Below are positions 1-5,769 of a stretch of DNA of 14,406 nt, piece by piece. The position numbers and the translations under genes were made by a program. The stretch lies in contig QAKK01000002.1 in assembly GCA_003343845.1 (NCBI GenBank), positions 1-14,406 of the forward strand. Direction: 5' to 3'. The stretch comes from Oscillospiraceae bacterium. Its GTDB lineage: Bacteria > Bacillota > Clostridia > Oscillospirales > CAG-272. Under the pieces are notes generated by a model. The model had not been told where the DNA came from. It ran no database searches and worked only from the letters and a program-made list of their open reading frames with translations. Every line of letters begins with the position of its first letter. Position 1 is the first letter of the stretch.

Positions 1-1
1 T

Positions 2-145
2 GCGAAGCTGGCAGGCGGCTACGGTGCGACGCTGGCAGGCGGCGACTATGCGAAGCTGGCAGGCGGCTACGATGCGAAGCTGGCAGGCGGCAACGATGCG
101 CTGATTGTAGGCGATAAAGGAAGCGTCGCAAAAGGAGGAATCGGG
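2..145 (+). repeat. In-frame 24-nt tandem repeats
   Basis: Six consecutive 24-nt units share a core of the form gcgaagctggcaggcggc. Units 1-4 (2-97) are nearly identical; units 5-6 (98-145) keep only the Gly pattern. Each unit encodes eight residues, so the array stays in the frame of the surrounding gene. The array probably extends left beyond the window. It is a protein-coding repeat, prone to copy-number change by slippage, and not a CRISPR. Confidence 0.85.
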
Positions 146-316
146 TCTGTTATCCTGCTTGTATCGCGTGATGGAGACCGCAACATAACGGCATACAAGG
201 CAATCAAGATAGACGGCAAGCGGTACAAGGCGGATGTCTACTACACGCTCGGCGCGGACGGAGAGGTTAAGGCGGCGGCAGGAGGTGAACCCGATGCGGG
301 ACGGAATCGTCTTTAA
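2..316 (+). CDS. Octapeptide-repeat phage protein, 3' end only
   Basis: This reading frame is open from base 2 and stops at TAA 314-316. The N-terminus lies off the left edge; 104 codons are visible. The visible start is a run of 8-residue repeats of the form AKLAGGYD (four clear copies, then two diverged ones), followed by a non-repeat C-terminal part containing VILLVSRDGDRNITAYKAI, IDGKRYKADVYYTL and GADGEVKAA. I recall this layout (short Gly/Ala-rich repeats that build a regular fold, then a small domain ending in Y-x-L-x-x-D-G) from uncharacterised phage early-region proteins. No enzymatic motif is seen and the function is unknown. It overlaps the next gene by 23 bases, which suggests one transcript. 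Coding potential is supported by the uniform 24-nt periodicity in this frame. Family assignment is from memory. Confidence 0.75.
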   Translation, partial: AKLAGGYGATLAGGDYAKLAGGYDAKLAGGNDALIVGDKGSVAKGGIGSVILLVSRDGDRNITAYKAIKIDGKRYKADVYYTLGADGEVKAAAGGEPDAGRNRL

Positions 317-530
317 GGTCGATCGCGAGATCGGCGCAGGCACGTTTGTGGTGAACGCCTACCGCTTCGGCATGTTTACCGGGGCGCTGCGCGGGCATCT
401 GGACAACCGCAGCGGCGTGATCCGGCTCTACCCGCACGCCGGGCTTGTGCCGGGGGTATTCCATGCGTCGGACTTTCCGATTGCGCTGCGCTTTGTTGAT
501 ATTCCATACGAGAGGAGGGAGAGGGCGTGA
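294..530 (+). CDS. Hypothetical protein, 78 aa
   Basis: The start is ATG 294, with a Shine-Dalgarno GGAGGT at 281-286 and a 7-base gap. An in-frame ATG at 234 lies inside the preceding gene and has no comparable ribosome site. The product is 78 residues, soluble-looking and mixed alpha/beta in character (VFKVDREIG, VVNAYRFGMF, IALRFVDIPY), with no Cys pairs, signal peptide or membrane segment. I do not recognise the family. It overlaps the repeat protein upstream by 23 bases and its TGA (528-530) overlaps the next GTG start, so it is probably translationally coupled within the early operon. Confidence 0.7.
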   Translation: MRDGIVFKVDREIGAGTFVVNAYRFGMFTGALRGHLDNRSGVIRLYPHAGLVPGVFHASDFPIALRFVDIPYERRERA

Positions 531-733
531 AGGTATACGAGTTGATGCACCTGTTGGGGACCTGCCCGGCGGGCGCAGAGATACATGTATCGAAAGGGCT
601 GGGGCGGGACAATCTTGCCGACCTTGTAAAGGAATGCGATGACGACTGCGTGGAAGTCGGCGGTACGGTCATTGATTTCGACAAGCGCACCGTCGTCACG
701 AAGGACGATACGGTTGAGTTGTATTTGAGTTAA
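527..733 (+). CDS. Hypothetical small acidic phage protein, 68 aa
   Basis: The start is GTG 527, overlapping the upstream TGA (GTGA), with a purine-rich ribosome site AGGAGGG at about 513-519. The 68-residue product begins MKVYELMHLLGTCPAGAEIHV and ends in a beta-rich acidic part (VEVGGTVIDFDKRTVV, TVELYLS). The opening K-V-Y-E-L-x-x-x-L resembles small phage proteins I have seen in early regions of Clostridia phages, for which no function is established. It is rich in Asp/Glu with no membrane segment. It is followed 14 bases later by the next gene, which has its own AAAGGAGG site. Confidence 0.72.
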   Translation: MKVYELMHLLGTCPAGAEIHVSKGLGRDNLADLVKECDDDCVEVGGTVIDFDKRTVVTKDDTVELYLS

Positions 734-747
734 AGGAGGAAACAGAC

Positions 748-1113
748 ATGGGAACTTGCGAATACTGCGGGCAGGTGCTCGCGGGTGCGGAAACCGACGA
801 GGAAGCGACGGCGGAATGCCTCTGCTTTGAGGCGACGGCGCGGCGCAAGCGGGTCAATGCCGCCAAGGAGGCAAAGAAGATCGTCGACGATCTGTTCGGC
901 GCAGGGGCGGAGGCGCGCGGGCTTGTCCCGCTTGCCGACGGCGCGGTCCTTGCGCTGCGCGCGCTGGTGGATCTGATCGGTCGCGGGGATGTGCAGAAGG
1001 TGGCTGTTGTTGTGCCGGCGATCTGCACGGTGCGCATCGCCATCAGCGGGAACAAGATCACGGTAGACCGCGTGGAAGGAAAGAAGGTGTCGGGCGTTGC
1101 CGGTGAAAACTGA
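748..1113 (+). CDS. Hypothetical protein with Cys-rich N-terminus, 121 aa
   Basis: The start is ATG 748, preceded by AAAGGAGG at 733-740. The N-terminus carries C4-x2-C7 and C24-x-C26, a likely small metal-binding knuckle. A basic helix follows (about residues 30-50, ATARRKRVNAAKEAKKIVDD). The C-terminal half looks like a small alpha/beta domain (LADGAVLALRALVDLI, then the strands KVAVVVP and CTVRIAISGNKITVDRV). Similar proteins with a CEYCG-type opening occur in early operons of Bacillota prophages; none has a function that I know of. The zinc-binding call is inference from cysteine spacing. The end overlaps the start of a 53-aa gene. Confidence 0.75.
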   Translation: MGTCEYCGQVLAGAETDEEATAECLCFEATARRKRVNAAKEAKKIVDDLFGAGAEARGLVPLADGAVLALRALVDLIGRGDVQKVAVVVPAICTVRIAISGNKITVDRVEGKKVSGVAGEN

Positions 1114-1264
1114 CGAAACCGTGCGGGCGCAGATGAACGCGGCGGTGCAGAATTATCTTGTGCGTCTGCCCGAACCGCGCGAGCTGCCGGAAAAAATCGA
1201 GGTCACAATCAGATACAAGGAAGGAGTCGAGCGGCACGAGATTCCGCTCGGGAACGAAAAATGA
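1103..1264 (+). CDS. Hypothetical small protein, 53 aa
   Basis: A short frame starts at GTG 1103 inside the end of the previous gene and stops at TGA 1262-1264, overlapping the next ATG (ATGA). The product is 53 residues, beginning VKTDETVRAQMNAAVQNYL (GTG is read as Met in vivo) and ending RHEIPLGNEK. It looks like one amphipathic helix, then a strand (KIEVTIRYKEG). The start is uncertain: ATG 1133 is an alternative giving 43 residues. Evidence for reality is that it fills a gap of 147 bases in an otherwise gapless operon and joins both neighbours by overlap. Function is unknown. Confidence 0.6.
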   Translation: MKTDETVRAQMNAAVQNYLVRLPEPRELPEKIEVTIRYKEGVERHEIPLGNEK

Positions 1265-1602
1265 CAACAAGAGAAAAAGCCTATGCGAAGCTGGAGGAGC
1301 TGAAGCAGCTGGTGCTTTCGGAATCTACAGCGGGAGAAGCACACAACCGTCTGCTGCGGCAGGTCGCACAGGCCTACACGGTAGTGCTCACCGATGCGAT
1401 CAATCCGTATTATCGCGAAGAACTGCCGTATATTTTGGCGGCGCTGAAGATCACGACATCTGAGGTTGAAAAGTCGGCCGGAAAGGAGGCAGCCGAAATT
1501 GCCGATGCGACCGTGAAGATGCTGCCTGTGGTGACGGTTGTTTTGCCGCAGAACAGCCCGCTTGAAGATGCTGCCCGCGCTGCGGCGGAGGCAGATCTGT
1601 GA
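1261..1602 (+). CDS. Hypothetical helical protein, 113 aa
   Basis: The start is ATG 1261, in ATGA overlap with the 53-aa gene, so translation is probably coupled; no strong ribosome site is present. The product is 113 residues and mainly helical: a basic first helix (TTREKAYAKLEELKQLVL), a second long helix to about residue 65, then VEKSAGKEAAEIADATVKMLP. A hydrophobic strand VVTVVLP follows, with an Ala-rich end. There is no signal peptide and no recognised catalytic motif. The TGA (1600-1602) overlaps the GTG start of the next gene. I do not recognise the family. Confidence 0.68.
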   Translation: MTTREKAYAKLEELKQLVLSESTAGEAHNRLLRQVAQAYTVVLTDAINPYYREELPYILAALKITTSEVEKSAGKEAAEIADATVKMLPVVTVVLPQNSPLEDAARAAAEADL

Positions 1603-1931
1603 AAAAAGCCGAGAAAAACTATGTGGTGGTCATCCCGGCAGAGACGCATCTGTATGTCAAGCGTGTGAGCGACGGCAGTCCGGTCGGTCGGGTACTGTCC
1701 GGGCTTGTCGGCGGGTCGCCGTGGTATCGCAGTGCGGGAAACGGTCTCTTACTGGTCACAGGAGAGGGCGACCGGCCGGACGGTGCGCTGAATGCGACCG
1801 CGACCGCCGTGCTCGGCGGTGCATTTGTGCGCGGCGACGCGGTGCTGCTGCGGTTCGGTGCGGATGACATCGAGATGTACACCAAAGCGGAGGCACAGGC
1901 GGTGGTGCAGGTGCTGCACAATGTGATGTGA
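1599..1931 (+). CDS. DUF3846-like hypothetical protein, 110 aa
   Basis: The start is GTG 1599, overlapping the upstream stop (GTGA). The product opens with a basic tip and the strand YVVVIPAETHLYVKRV, followed by LSGLVGGSPWY (about 33-43), GLLLVTGEGDRPDGALNATA (49-68), LGGAFVRGDAVLLRFG (72-87) and an acidic helix at the end. The order (strand with P-Y-V-K, L-x-x-L-V-G-G, L-x-x-N, then I/F-x-G-x-x-x-L) is reminiscent of DUF3846, a family of small phage and mobile-element proteins of unknown role. This is a pattern match from memory, so the family name is tentative. It sits directly upstream of the PcfK-like gene. Confidence 0.65.
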   Translation: MKKAEKNYVVVIPAETHLYVKRVSDGSPVGRVLSGLVGGSPWYRSAGNGLLLVTGEGDRPDGALNATATAVLGGAFVRGDAVLLRFGADDIEMYTKAEAQAVVQVLHNVM

Positions 1932-1950
1932 AAGGCGAGAGGAGACAGAG

Positions 1951-2334
1951 ATGAACAATGAACATGCGGCAGCCTTCGTGCCGGAGGCAATCGCCTATCT
2001 GGAAACATGCAAGAAATCGACCAATAAAGATAAATACGCAAGAGTCCTGTGTGCGCCGGTTGCCGACGCGCTGATCGCTTTTTGCCGGCAGGACGGCGAG
2101 TTTGCGCAGGCGGTGGCGCAGACAAAGGACTTTGGCAAGTGCCTTGCTGCCGTCTCGAAGGGAGTGGGCGACTGTCTGTCCGACCTCGACGCCTACAGCC
2201 GCGCGGCGGCATTCTACTTCCCCGGCGCGAAGGTCAGTTTTCAGATGACGATCGACCTCGTGGGGGATGCGGCAAAGCCGGAAGACGTGCAAAAGCCCAA
2301 GCGATTGGCGCTTTCGCTGGAAGACATTTTGTGA
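1951..2334 (+). CDS. PcfK-like protein, 127 aa
   Basis: The start is ATG 1951, with a GAGAGGAG ribosome site at about 1937-1944. The diagnostic part is residues 56-100: A-Q-T-x-x-x-F-x-x-C-L-A-A-V-x-K-G-V-G, S-D-L-D-A-Y, AAFYFPGAKV and SFQMTIDLVGD, with the C-terminal LALSLEDIL. These are features I associate with the PcfK-like family (named after a gene of the Enterococcus conjugative plasmid pCF10), whose biochemical role is not established. Length is usual for the family. The next gene is PcfJ-like, the usual partner, which supports both calls. The gene is separated from its partner by only seven bases. No catalytic residues are claimed. Confidence 0.82.
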   Translation: MNNEHAAAFVPEAIAYLETCKKSTNKDKYARVLCAPVADALIAFCRQDGEFAQAVAQTKDFGKCLAAVSKGVGDCLSDLDAYSRAAAFYFPGAKVSFQMTIDLVGDAAKPEDVQKPKRLALSLEDIL

Positions 2335-2341
2335 GGCGGCC

Positions 2342-4024
2342 ATGGCAGACGAACTTTTTGAGGTGCGGGACGGCGAGCTTTCGGACGACGAGCCGTTCTA
2401 CATAAACCCAAAGGACGAACGAAGCAGCTACCCGTTTACAGACGGCGAGCTGATGGAGGATGTAAAGCGGTTCTTCCGTGCGTACATCTTCGCAAAGCCG
2501 TCGCGCGAGGATCGCAAAAAGCGCGTGGGCTGGTGCTCGTGCTGCGGCGCATTTCTGGACGAGGGCGAAATGGCCGCCGCAGTGAAGACTGCAAACGGCG
2601 GCATGCTTGCAAAGTGGCACAACGCGGACGCCGAATGCCCGCAGTGTGGGCGCATGGCAACGGTAAAGGAAGATTTTCGGATGCGGTCCTACAACAGCCT
2701 GCTTGAAGATCGGATGATCGCCTACATCCATGTTGCCGCCGCGGATCTTATCTATATCCGTGTGTTTGACACGGCGGCGCGATACGGCGCGGACGAGCCG
2801 GAGGGCGACTTCTACCCGATCTTCGGCAGTGAAAAGTACCGATACCGCCTGCGGCCGGGCGAGTGGGTGTGCGAAAAGAATCAGGAGAGCTGGTACGGCG
2901 CGCGCGCAAGGTTCGTCCGGGCGAAGACGCCGCTTGACGAGCCGGCAAACAAGCCGCTCGGCGGCATCTGCGGCGCAGCGCGGCTGGAAAAGAGTTTTAT
3001 GCGGTATCATCAGGGGCAGACCTACTATGATAACTGCGAAGAAAAGACTGTGTATGTAGGCTACGGCTACAGCGATTGCCGGGGGTACTATCCGCTGAAA
3101 TACCTCTGCCGGTTTGCGGAATATCCGCAGACGGAGATGGTGCAGAAGCTGGGGCTGCACTGGGCGGTGAACGATCTTGTGAACGAAAACCGCAAGAATG
3201 CACGGCTGCTGGACTGGAACGCAAAGACGGTGGACGGCTTTCTGCGGCTGGACCGGCAGACGGCAAAAGCCTACCTTGCGGAGGGCGGGTCGCGCGATTT
3301 GATCAAGCTGTACCGCGCCTGCAAGGGCACGTTTGACATGCAGACGCTCGATGCTGCCTTTCGCGCCGCCGGCGACCGCGCAGAGGAGCTTGTCCGTGCG
3401 CTGCAAAGCTGCGGTCTGTCGCTTGTGCAGGCACGAAACTATGTCGAAAAGAAAAAGATCACGCTGTCCGACTGGCTGGACTATATCGGCGGCGCGCGGC
3501 AGATAGGCTACGATCTGACCGTGCACAATGTGGCACTGCCGAAGGACTTTCACGAGGCACACGACGCGGCGATTCGCGGGTTGTCGCTGGCGGATTTTCG
3601 CAAACTGACAAAGGCGCAACAGAGAAAGCTGAAGGCGCGGGCAAAAAGGTACGAGTGGCGTATCGGCGGTTATGTCTTCCGCTTTCCGCTGGCGGCGCGC
3701 GAGATTGTGGAGGAAGGCAAGGCACTCGGGCACTGCGTGGGCGGCTACGCCGGGCGGCACATGGATGGCAAGACGAACATTGTGTTCCTGCGCCGCGCGG
3801 ATACGCCGGACAAGAGCCTGTACACGATCGAGATTGACGGTACAGAAGTGCGCCAGGCTTACGGCGCACATAACCGCATCAAGCCGCAGAATGACGGGCG
3901 TGTTGCCGCCTGCTACAGGCTGTGGCAGATGCACGTCGCGAAAGATCTGCGTCTGCGTCTGCGCGGCAGCTTTGACAAACTGAAATACAAGGAGAAAAGA
4001 CCATGTCTGAAAACGGCATCGTGA
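2342..4024 (+). CDS. PcfJ-like protein, 560 aa
   Basis: The start is ATG 2342, seven bases after the PcfK-like stop, with a weak GAGG upstream. An in-frame ATG at 2267 lies inside the neighbour and is not preferred. The N-terminal part holds a likely zinc knuckle: W-C65-S-C67-C68-G near residue 65 and C99-P-Q-C102-G. The C-terminal part carries the family signature: ALGHCVGGYAGRH (461-473), then NIVFLRR, YTIEIDG and the G-A-H-N-R block (508-512), with a basic end. PcfJ-like proteins occur on conjugative plasmids, in ICEs and in phages; their molecular activity is not known to me. The end overlaps the DUF3102-like gene by 22 bases. The pair with PcfK-like makes the family call strong, the function call weak. 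Confidence 0.85.
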   Translation: MADELFEVRDGELSDDEPFYINPKDERSSYPFTDGELMEDVKRFFRAYIFAKPSREDRKKRVGWCSCCGAFLDEGEMAAAVKTANGGMLAKWHNADAECPQCGRMATVKEDFRMRSYNSLLEDRMIAYIHVAAADLIYIRVFDTAARYGADEPEGDFYPIFGSEKYRYRLRPGEWVCEKNQESWYGARARFVRAKTPLDEPANKPLGGICGAARLEKSFMRYHQGQTYYDNCEEKTVYVGYGYSDCRGYYPLKYLCRFAEYPQTEMVQKLGLHWAVNDLVNENRKNARLLDWNAKTVDGFLRLDRQTAKAYLAEGGSRDLIKLYRACKGTFDMQTLDAAFRAAGDRAEELVRALQSCGLSLVQARNYVEKKKITLSDWLDYIGGARQIGYDLTVHNVALPKDFHEAHDAAIRGLSLADFRKLTKAQQRKLKARAKRYEWRIGGYVFRFPLAAREIVEEGKALGHCVGGYAGRHMDGKTNIVFLRRADTPDKSLYTIEIDGTEVRQAYGAHNRIKPQNDGRVAACYRLWQMHVAKDLRLRLRGSFDKLKYKEKRPCLKTAS

Positions 4025-4989
4025 TGCGCGACGCGGGTGTGATCGCGCGGGAGATCAACTTTATCAAGGAACAGACCAAACGGCAGATGCTGGCGGCGTC
4101 GATGGAGATCGGCGCCCGGCTCTGCGAGGCAAAGGAGCTGGTCGGTCACGGCGAGTGGGAAAAATGGCTTTGCGAAAATGTGGACTATTCGCAGTCCACG
4201 GCGAACAATCTGATGCGTATTTACCGGGAATACGGCAGTCAGCAGATCAGCCTGCTGACCGGCAAAGCGCCGGCAGAGGTCTTTGCCGAGATCAGCTACA
4301 CGCAGGCGGTGGCACTGATGGGACTGCCGATGCCGGAGCGCATGGAGCTTGCCGCCGAAAAGGATGTGGCGGCGATGTCCACGCGCGAGCTGGAGCGCGA
4401 GGTGGAGGCGCGCAGGGCGGCGGAAACCAGGGCGGAGACGCTGGACGCCGAGCTGGCGGCAGCCTCCGACGAGAAATCCGCGCTGGAAGCCGAGATCGAA
4501 GCCTTGCGCGGCGAGATCGGGAAGATACAGGCAGCGGCGGCTGCGCCCGCACAGGTGGACATGAACGAATATATCCGCCGCACCGACGCGGACAATGCGC
4601 GTATCACGGCGGTCGAGGCGGCGCGCCGCGAGAGCGCGGACGCGCTTGCCAGAGCGAAATCCGATGCCGAGAAGGCAAAGATACGGGCGGACAAGCTGAA
4701 GGCGGAAATGGACAACGCGGCGGCATCCGGCAAGGCCGAGGCGGAAAAGGCATATTCGGAAGCGCTTCGTGCTGCCGAGGAACGCGCTGCGGCGCTTGAG
4801 GACAAGTTGCGCACCAGCGCCGCGCCGGTTGTGCAGAAGTTTGCAATCTATTTTGAACAGCTGCAGGAGACCTTCAACCGGATCTTTGCGCTGCTGGACG
4901 ATGCGGACGAGGGCGAGGCTGCGAAGATCCGTGTGGGTCTGCGCCGTGTGCTGGATGCGATGAGCAATGCGATCGGGGGTGACATGTGA
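4003..4989 (+). CDS. DUF3102-like coiled-coil protein, 328 aa
   Basis: The start is ATG 4003, with AAGGAGAA at 3989-3996. Residues 1-125 match what I know of DUF3102: an N-terminal helix (VIAREINFIKEQTKRQMLA), IGARLCEAKELVGHGEWEKW (36-55), then S-Q-S-T-A-N-N-L-M-R-I-Y-R-E-Y (63-77), which looks like a DNA-binding recognition region. Residues about 120-272 are a long Ala/Glu/Lys/Arg-rich coiled coil. The final 55 residues form a separate helical domain (VVQKFAIYFEQLQETFNRIF). The likely role is a dimeric or filament-forming DNA-associated phage protein, inferred only from architecture. The TGA overlaps the next gene start, which supports coupling. Confidence 0.78.
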   Translation: MSENGIVMRDAGVIAREINFIKEQTKRQMLAASMEIGARLCEAKELVGHGEWEKWLCENVDYSQSTANNLMRIYREYGSQQISLLTGKAPAEVFAEISYTQAVALMGLPMPERMELAAEKDVAAMSTRELEREVEARRAAETRAETLDAELAAASDEKSALEAEIEALRGEIGKIQAAAAAPAQVDMNEYIRRTDADNARITAVEAARRESADALARAKSDAEKAKIRADKLKAEMDNAAASGKAEAEKAYSEALRAAEERAAALEDKLRTSAAPVVQKFAIYFEQLQETFNRIFALLDDADEGEAAKIRVGLRRVLDAMSNAIGGDM

Positions 4990-5408
4990 TGCAGATGAGC
5001 TACGGAGAGATCGTGCGATCCTACAAGGAGGCAAAGGAGCCGAAGAAGCAGATCGGCATATTGGCGGATCTGAATGCCGTCGGCAAGGACGAGATCGCGA
5101 AGATCCTGTACAATGCGGGCGAGATCAACAAGATGACCTACGGGCAGTATCAGCGGCACGGAAAAAAGGCGGTGAAAACAGAGCCAACCAAGACGGCAGA
5201 GGTATGCGAGCAGGCCGCCCCCGCCGGTGAACCGTGCCGGGTGCCCGAAAAAGCCGAAAATGTGCATGTGCCGGAGGCGGTGATCGAGATTGTGAGGGAC
5301 ACGCTGGCAGAACTGAAAAGCGCTTACGGCAATGCGAAGAATGTCGTCATGCAGTACGAGGAGATGGAGGCATTCCTCTCGGCAGCGACGGCGGACAAAG
5401 CAGAATAA
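4989..5408 (+). CDS. Hypothetical protein, 139 aa, last gene of early operon
   Basis: The start is ATG 4989, in TGATG overlap with the preceding stop. GTG 4986 and ATG 4995 are alternatives. A GGGGGT stretch at 4976-4981 can act as the ribosome site. Residues 3-55 (SYGEIVRSYKEAKEPKKQIGILADLN, KDEIAKILYNAGEI) form a compact helical domain that resembles phage proteins carrying a small HTH-type fold. A Glu/Ala/Pro-rich linker (about 58-88) and a C-terminal helix (VIEIVRDTLAELKSAYGNAKNVVMQYEEMEAFL) follow. The function is unknown; a DNA-binding accessory role is only inferred. After its TAA comes the 366-base hairpin-rich non-coding stretch. Confidence 0.7.
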   Translation: MQMSYGEIVRSYKEAKEPKKQIGILADLNAVGKDEIAKILYNAGEINKMTYGQYQRHGKKAVKTEPTKTAEVCEQAAPAGEPCRVPEKAENVHVPEAVIEIVRDTLAELKSAYGNAKNVVMQYEEMEAFLSAATADKAE

Positions 5409-5414
5409 TATCAC

Positions 5415-5429
5415 GGGGCGTTTCGCCCC
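5415..5429 (+). terminator. Candidate weak hairpin terminator after early operon
   Basis: GGGGCG (5415-5420) and CGCCCC (5424-5429) form a perfect 6-bp GC stem with a three-base TTT loop, six bases after the last early stop codon. No T-run follows directly; the nearest is GTTTTTG at 5444-5450. It may stop or pause transcription or protect the mRNA end, but it is not a textbook intrinsic terminator. Confidence 0.35.
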
Positions 5430-5487
5430 ATATCGGCGTTGTGGTTTTTGCCGAAGTTCGATTCTCCGGACGCCGACCATCATTTGA

Positions 5488-5513
5488 AAAAATAAAGCGG
5501 CGGATGCCGCTTT
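5488..5513 (-). terminator. Candidate intrinsic terminator, minus-strand direction
   Basis: AAAGCGGC (5494-5501) and GCCGCTTT (5506-5513) form a perfect 8-bp stem with a GGAT loop. On the + strand it is preceded by AAAAAAT and followed by TTTGAATCC, so it is weak in the gene direction. Read on the minus strand it is a stem followed by TTTATTTTTTC, a good intrinsic terminator. No minus-strand gene explains it. Confidence 0.45.
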
Positions 5514-5531
5514 GAATCCCTGCATGTTATG

Positions 5532-5558
5532 TTAAGTTTATGACCATTTACATATAGA
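5532..5558 (+). promoter_or_regulatory. Candidate weak promoter for Rep-like operon
   Basis: In the only AT-rich patch of the gap, TATAGA (5553-5558) resembles a -10 box. TTAAGT (5532-5537) is a poor -35 candidate at a short 15-base spacing, and there is no TG extension. If used, the transcript would start near 5565 and include hairpins 5572-5746 as a leader of about 210 bases. Support is weak. Confidence 0.25.
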
Positions 5559-5571
5559 AGGAAACCGACAG

Positions 5572-5598
5572 GCGCGTATCGCGGGCGCGGGTACGCGC
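5572..5598 (+). repeat. Inverted repeat GCGCGTA / TACGCGC
   Basis: A perfect 7-bp stem (5572-5578 with 5592-5598) encloses a 13-base GC-rich loop. It lies just downstream of the AT-rich patch and is the first element of the Rep-gene leader. No T-run follows, so termination is unlikely. Confidence 0.5.
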
Positions 5599-5613
5599 GT
5601 GGGGAATGGGCGA

Positions 5614-5648
5614 GAGTGAGAGACAGACATTTTCTTTTTCTCTCACTC
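5614..5648 (+). repeat. 10-bp inverted repeat GAGTGAGAGA / TCTCTCACTC
   Basis: A perfect 10-bp stem (5614-5623 with 5639-5648) encloses a 15-base, pyrimidine-rich loop. An A-run follows (5649-5655), which rules out a + strand intrinsic terminator. The strong purine/pyrimidine strand bias and size make it a candidate protein-binding site, for example for the Rep-like protein encoded 127 bases downstream. Confidence 0.55.
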
Positions 5649-5660
5649 AAAAAAATATAT

Positions 5661-5746
5661 CCCGGCGCAAGCCGGGCGGGGCGTGAATGCCGGTGTGGGA
5701 AATCTCTGATTTTCCATCACCGGCAGAGAGGGCGCGGACGCCCTCT
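5661..5746 (+). repeat. Three consecutive hairpins in Rep-gene leader
   Basis: Hairpin A is CCCGGC-GCAA-GCCGGG (5661-5676), closed by a GNRA-type GCAA tetraloop. Hairpin B is TGCCGGTG (5688-5695) with CACCGGCA (5718-5725), and a partial inner stem TGGGAAA/TTTCCA. Hairpin C is AGAGGGCG (5727-5734) with CGCCCTCT (5739-5746) and a CGGA loop, beginning one base after B. The last arm ends 17 bases before the ribosome site. The GNRA loop and near-continuous stacking suggest folding as RNA, but single-stranded DNA folding at an origin fits as well. Confidence 0.55.
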
Positions 5747-5763
5747 TCAAAGATTAATTTCGC

Positions 5764-5769
5764 AGGAGG
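5764..5769 (+). promoter_or_regulatory. Ribosome binding site of the Rep-like gene
   Basis: AGGAGG at 5764-5769 stands five bases before ATG 5775. It decides the start of the Rep-like gene against the in-frame ATG-type extension to 5616, which has no such site and runs through the hairpins. Confidence 0.8.

Noticed and set aside
2..145. Short repeats resembling a CRISPR array
   Set aside because: The 24-nt units are contiguous, with no unique spacers, and encode an in-frame octapeptide.
234..293. Upstream start for the 78-aa gene
   Set aside because: It lies fully inside the repeat-protein gene in another frame and has no ribosome site, unlike ATG 294.
2234..3934. Long minus-strand open frame (566 codons) opposite the PcfJ-like gene
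   Set aside because: It mirrors a recognisable protein on the + strand. GC-rich codon use leaves antisense frames open by chance. The translation is Arg/Ala/Val/Pro-rich with no family signature.
3913..5034. Minus-strand open frame (373 codons) opposite the DUF3102-like gene
   Set aside because: The Ala/Glu-rich coiled-coil codons on the + strand produce long antisense frames; composition is typical of a shadow.
5234..5515. + strand open frame of 93 codons crossing the end of the 139-aa gene
   Set aside because: The Arg/Gly/Cys-rich product is out of frame with a credible gene, and its end runs through hairpins 5415-5513.
5614..5655. 10-bp hairpin as an intrinsic terminator
   Set aside because: It is followed by an A-run on the + strand and by mixed sequence on the minus strand, so no U-tract is formed either way.
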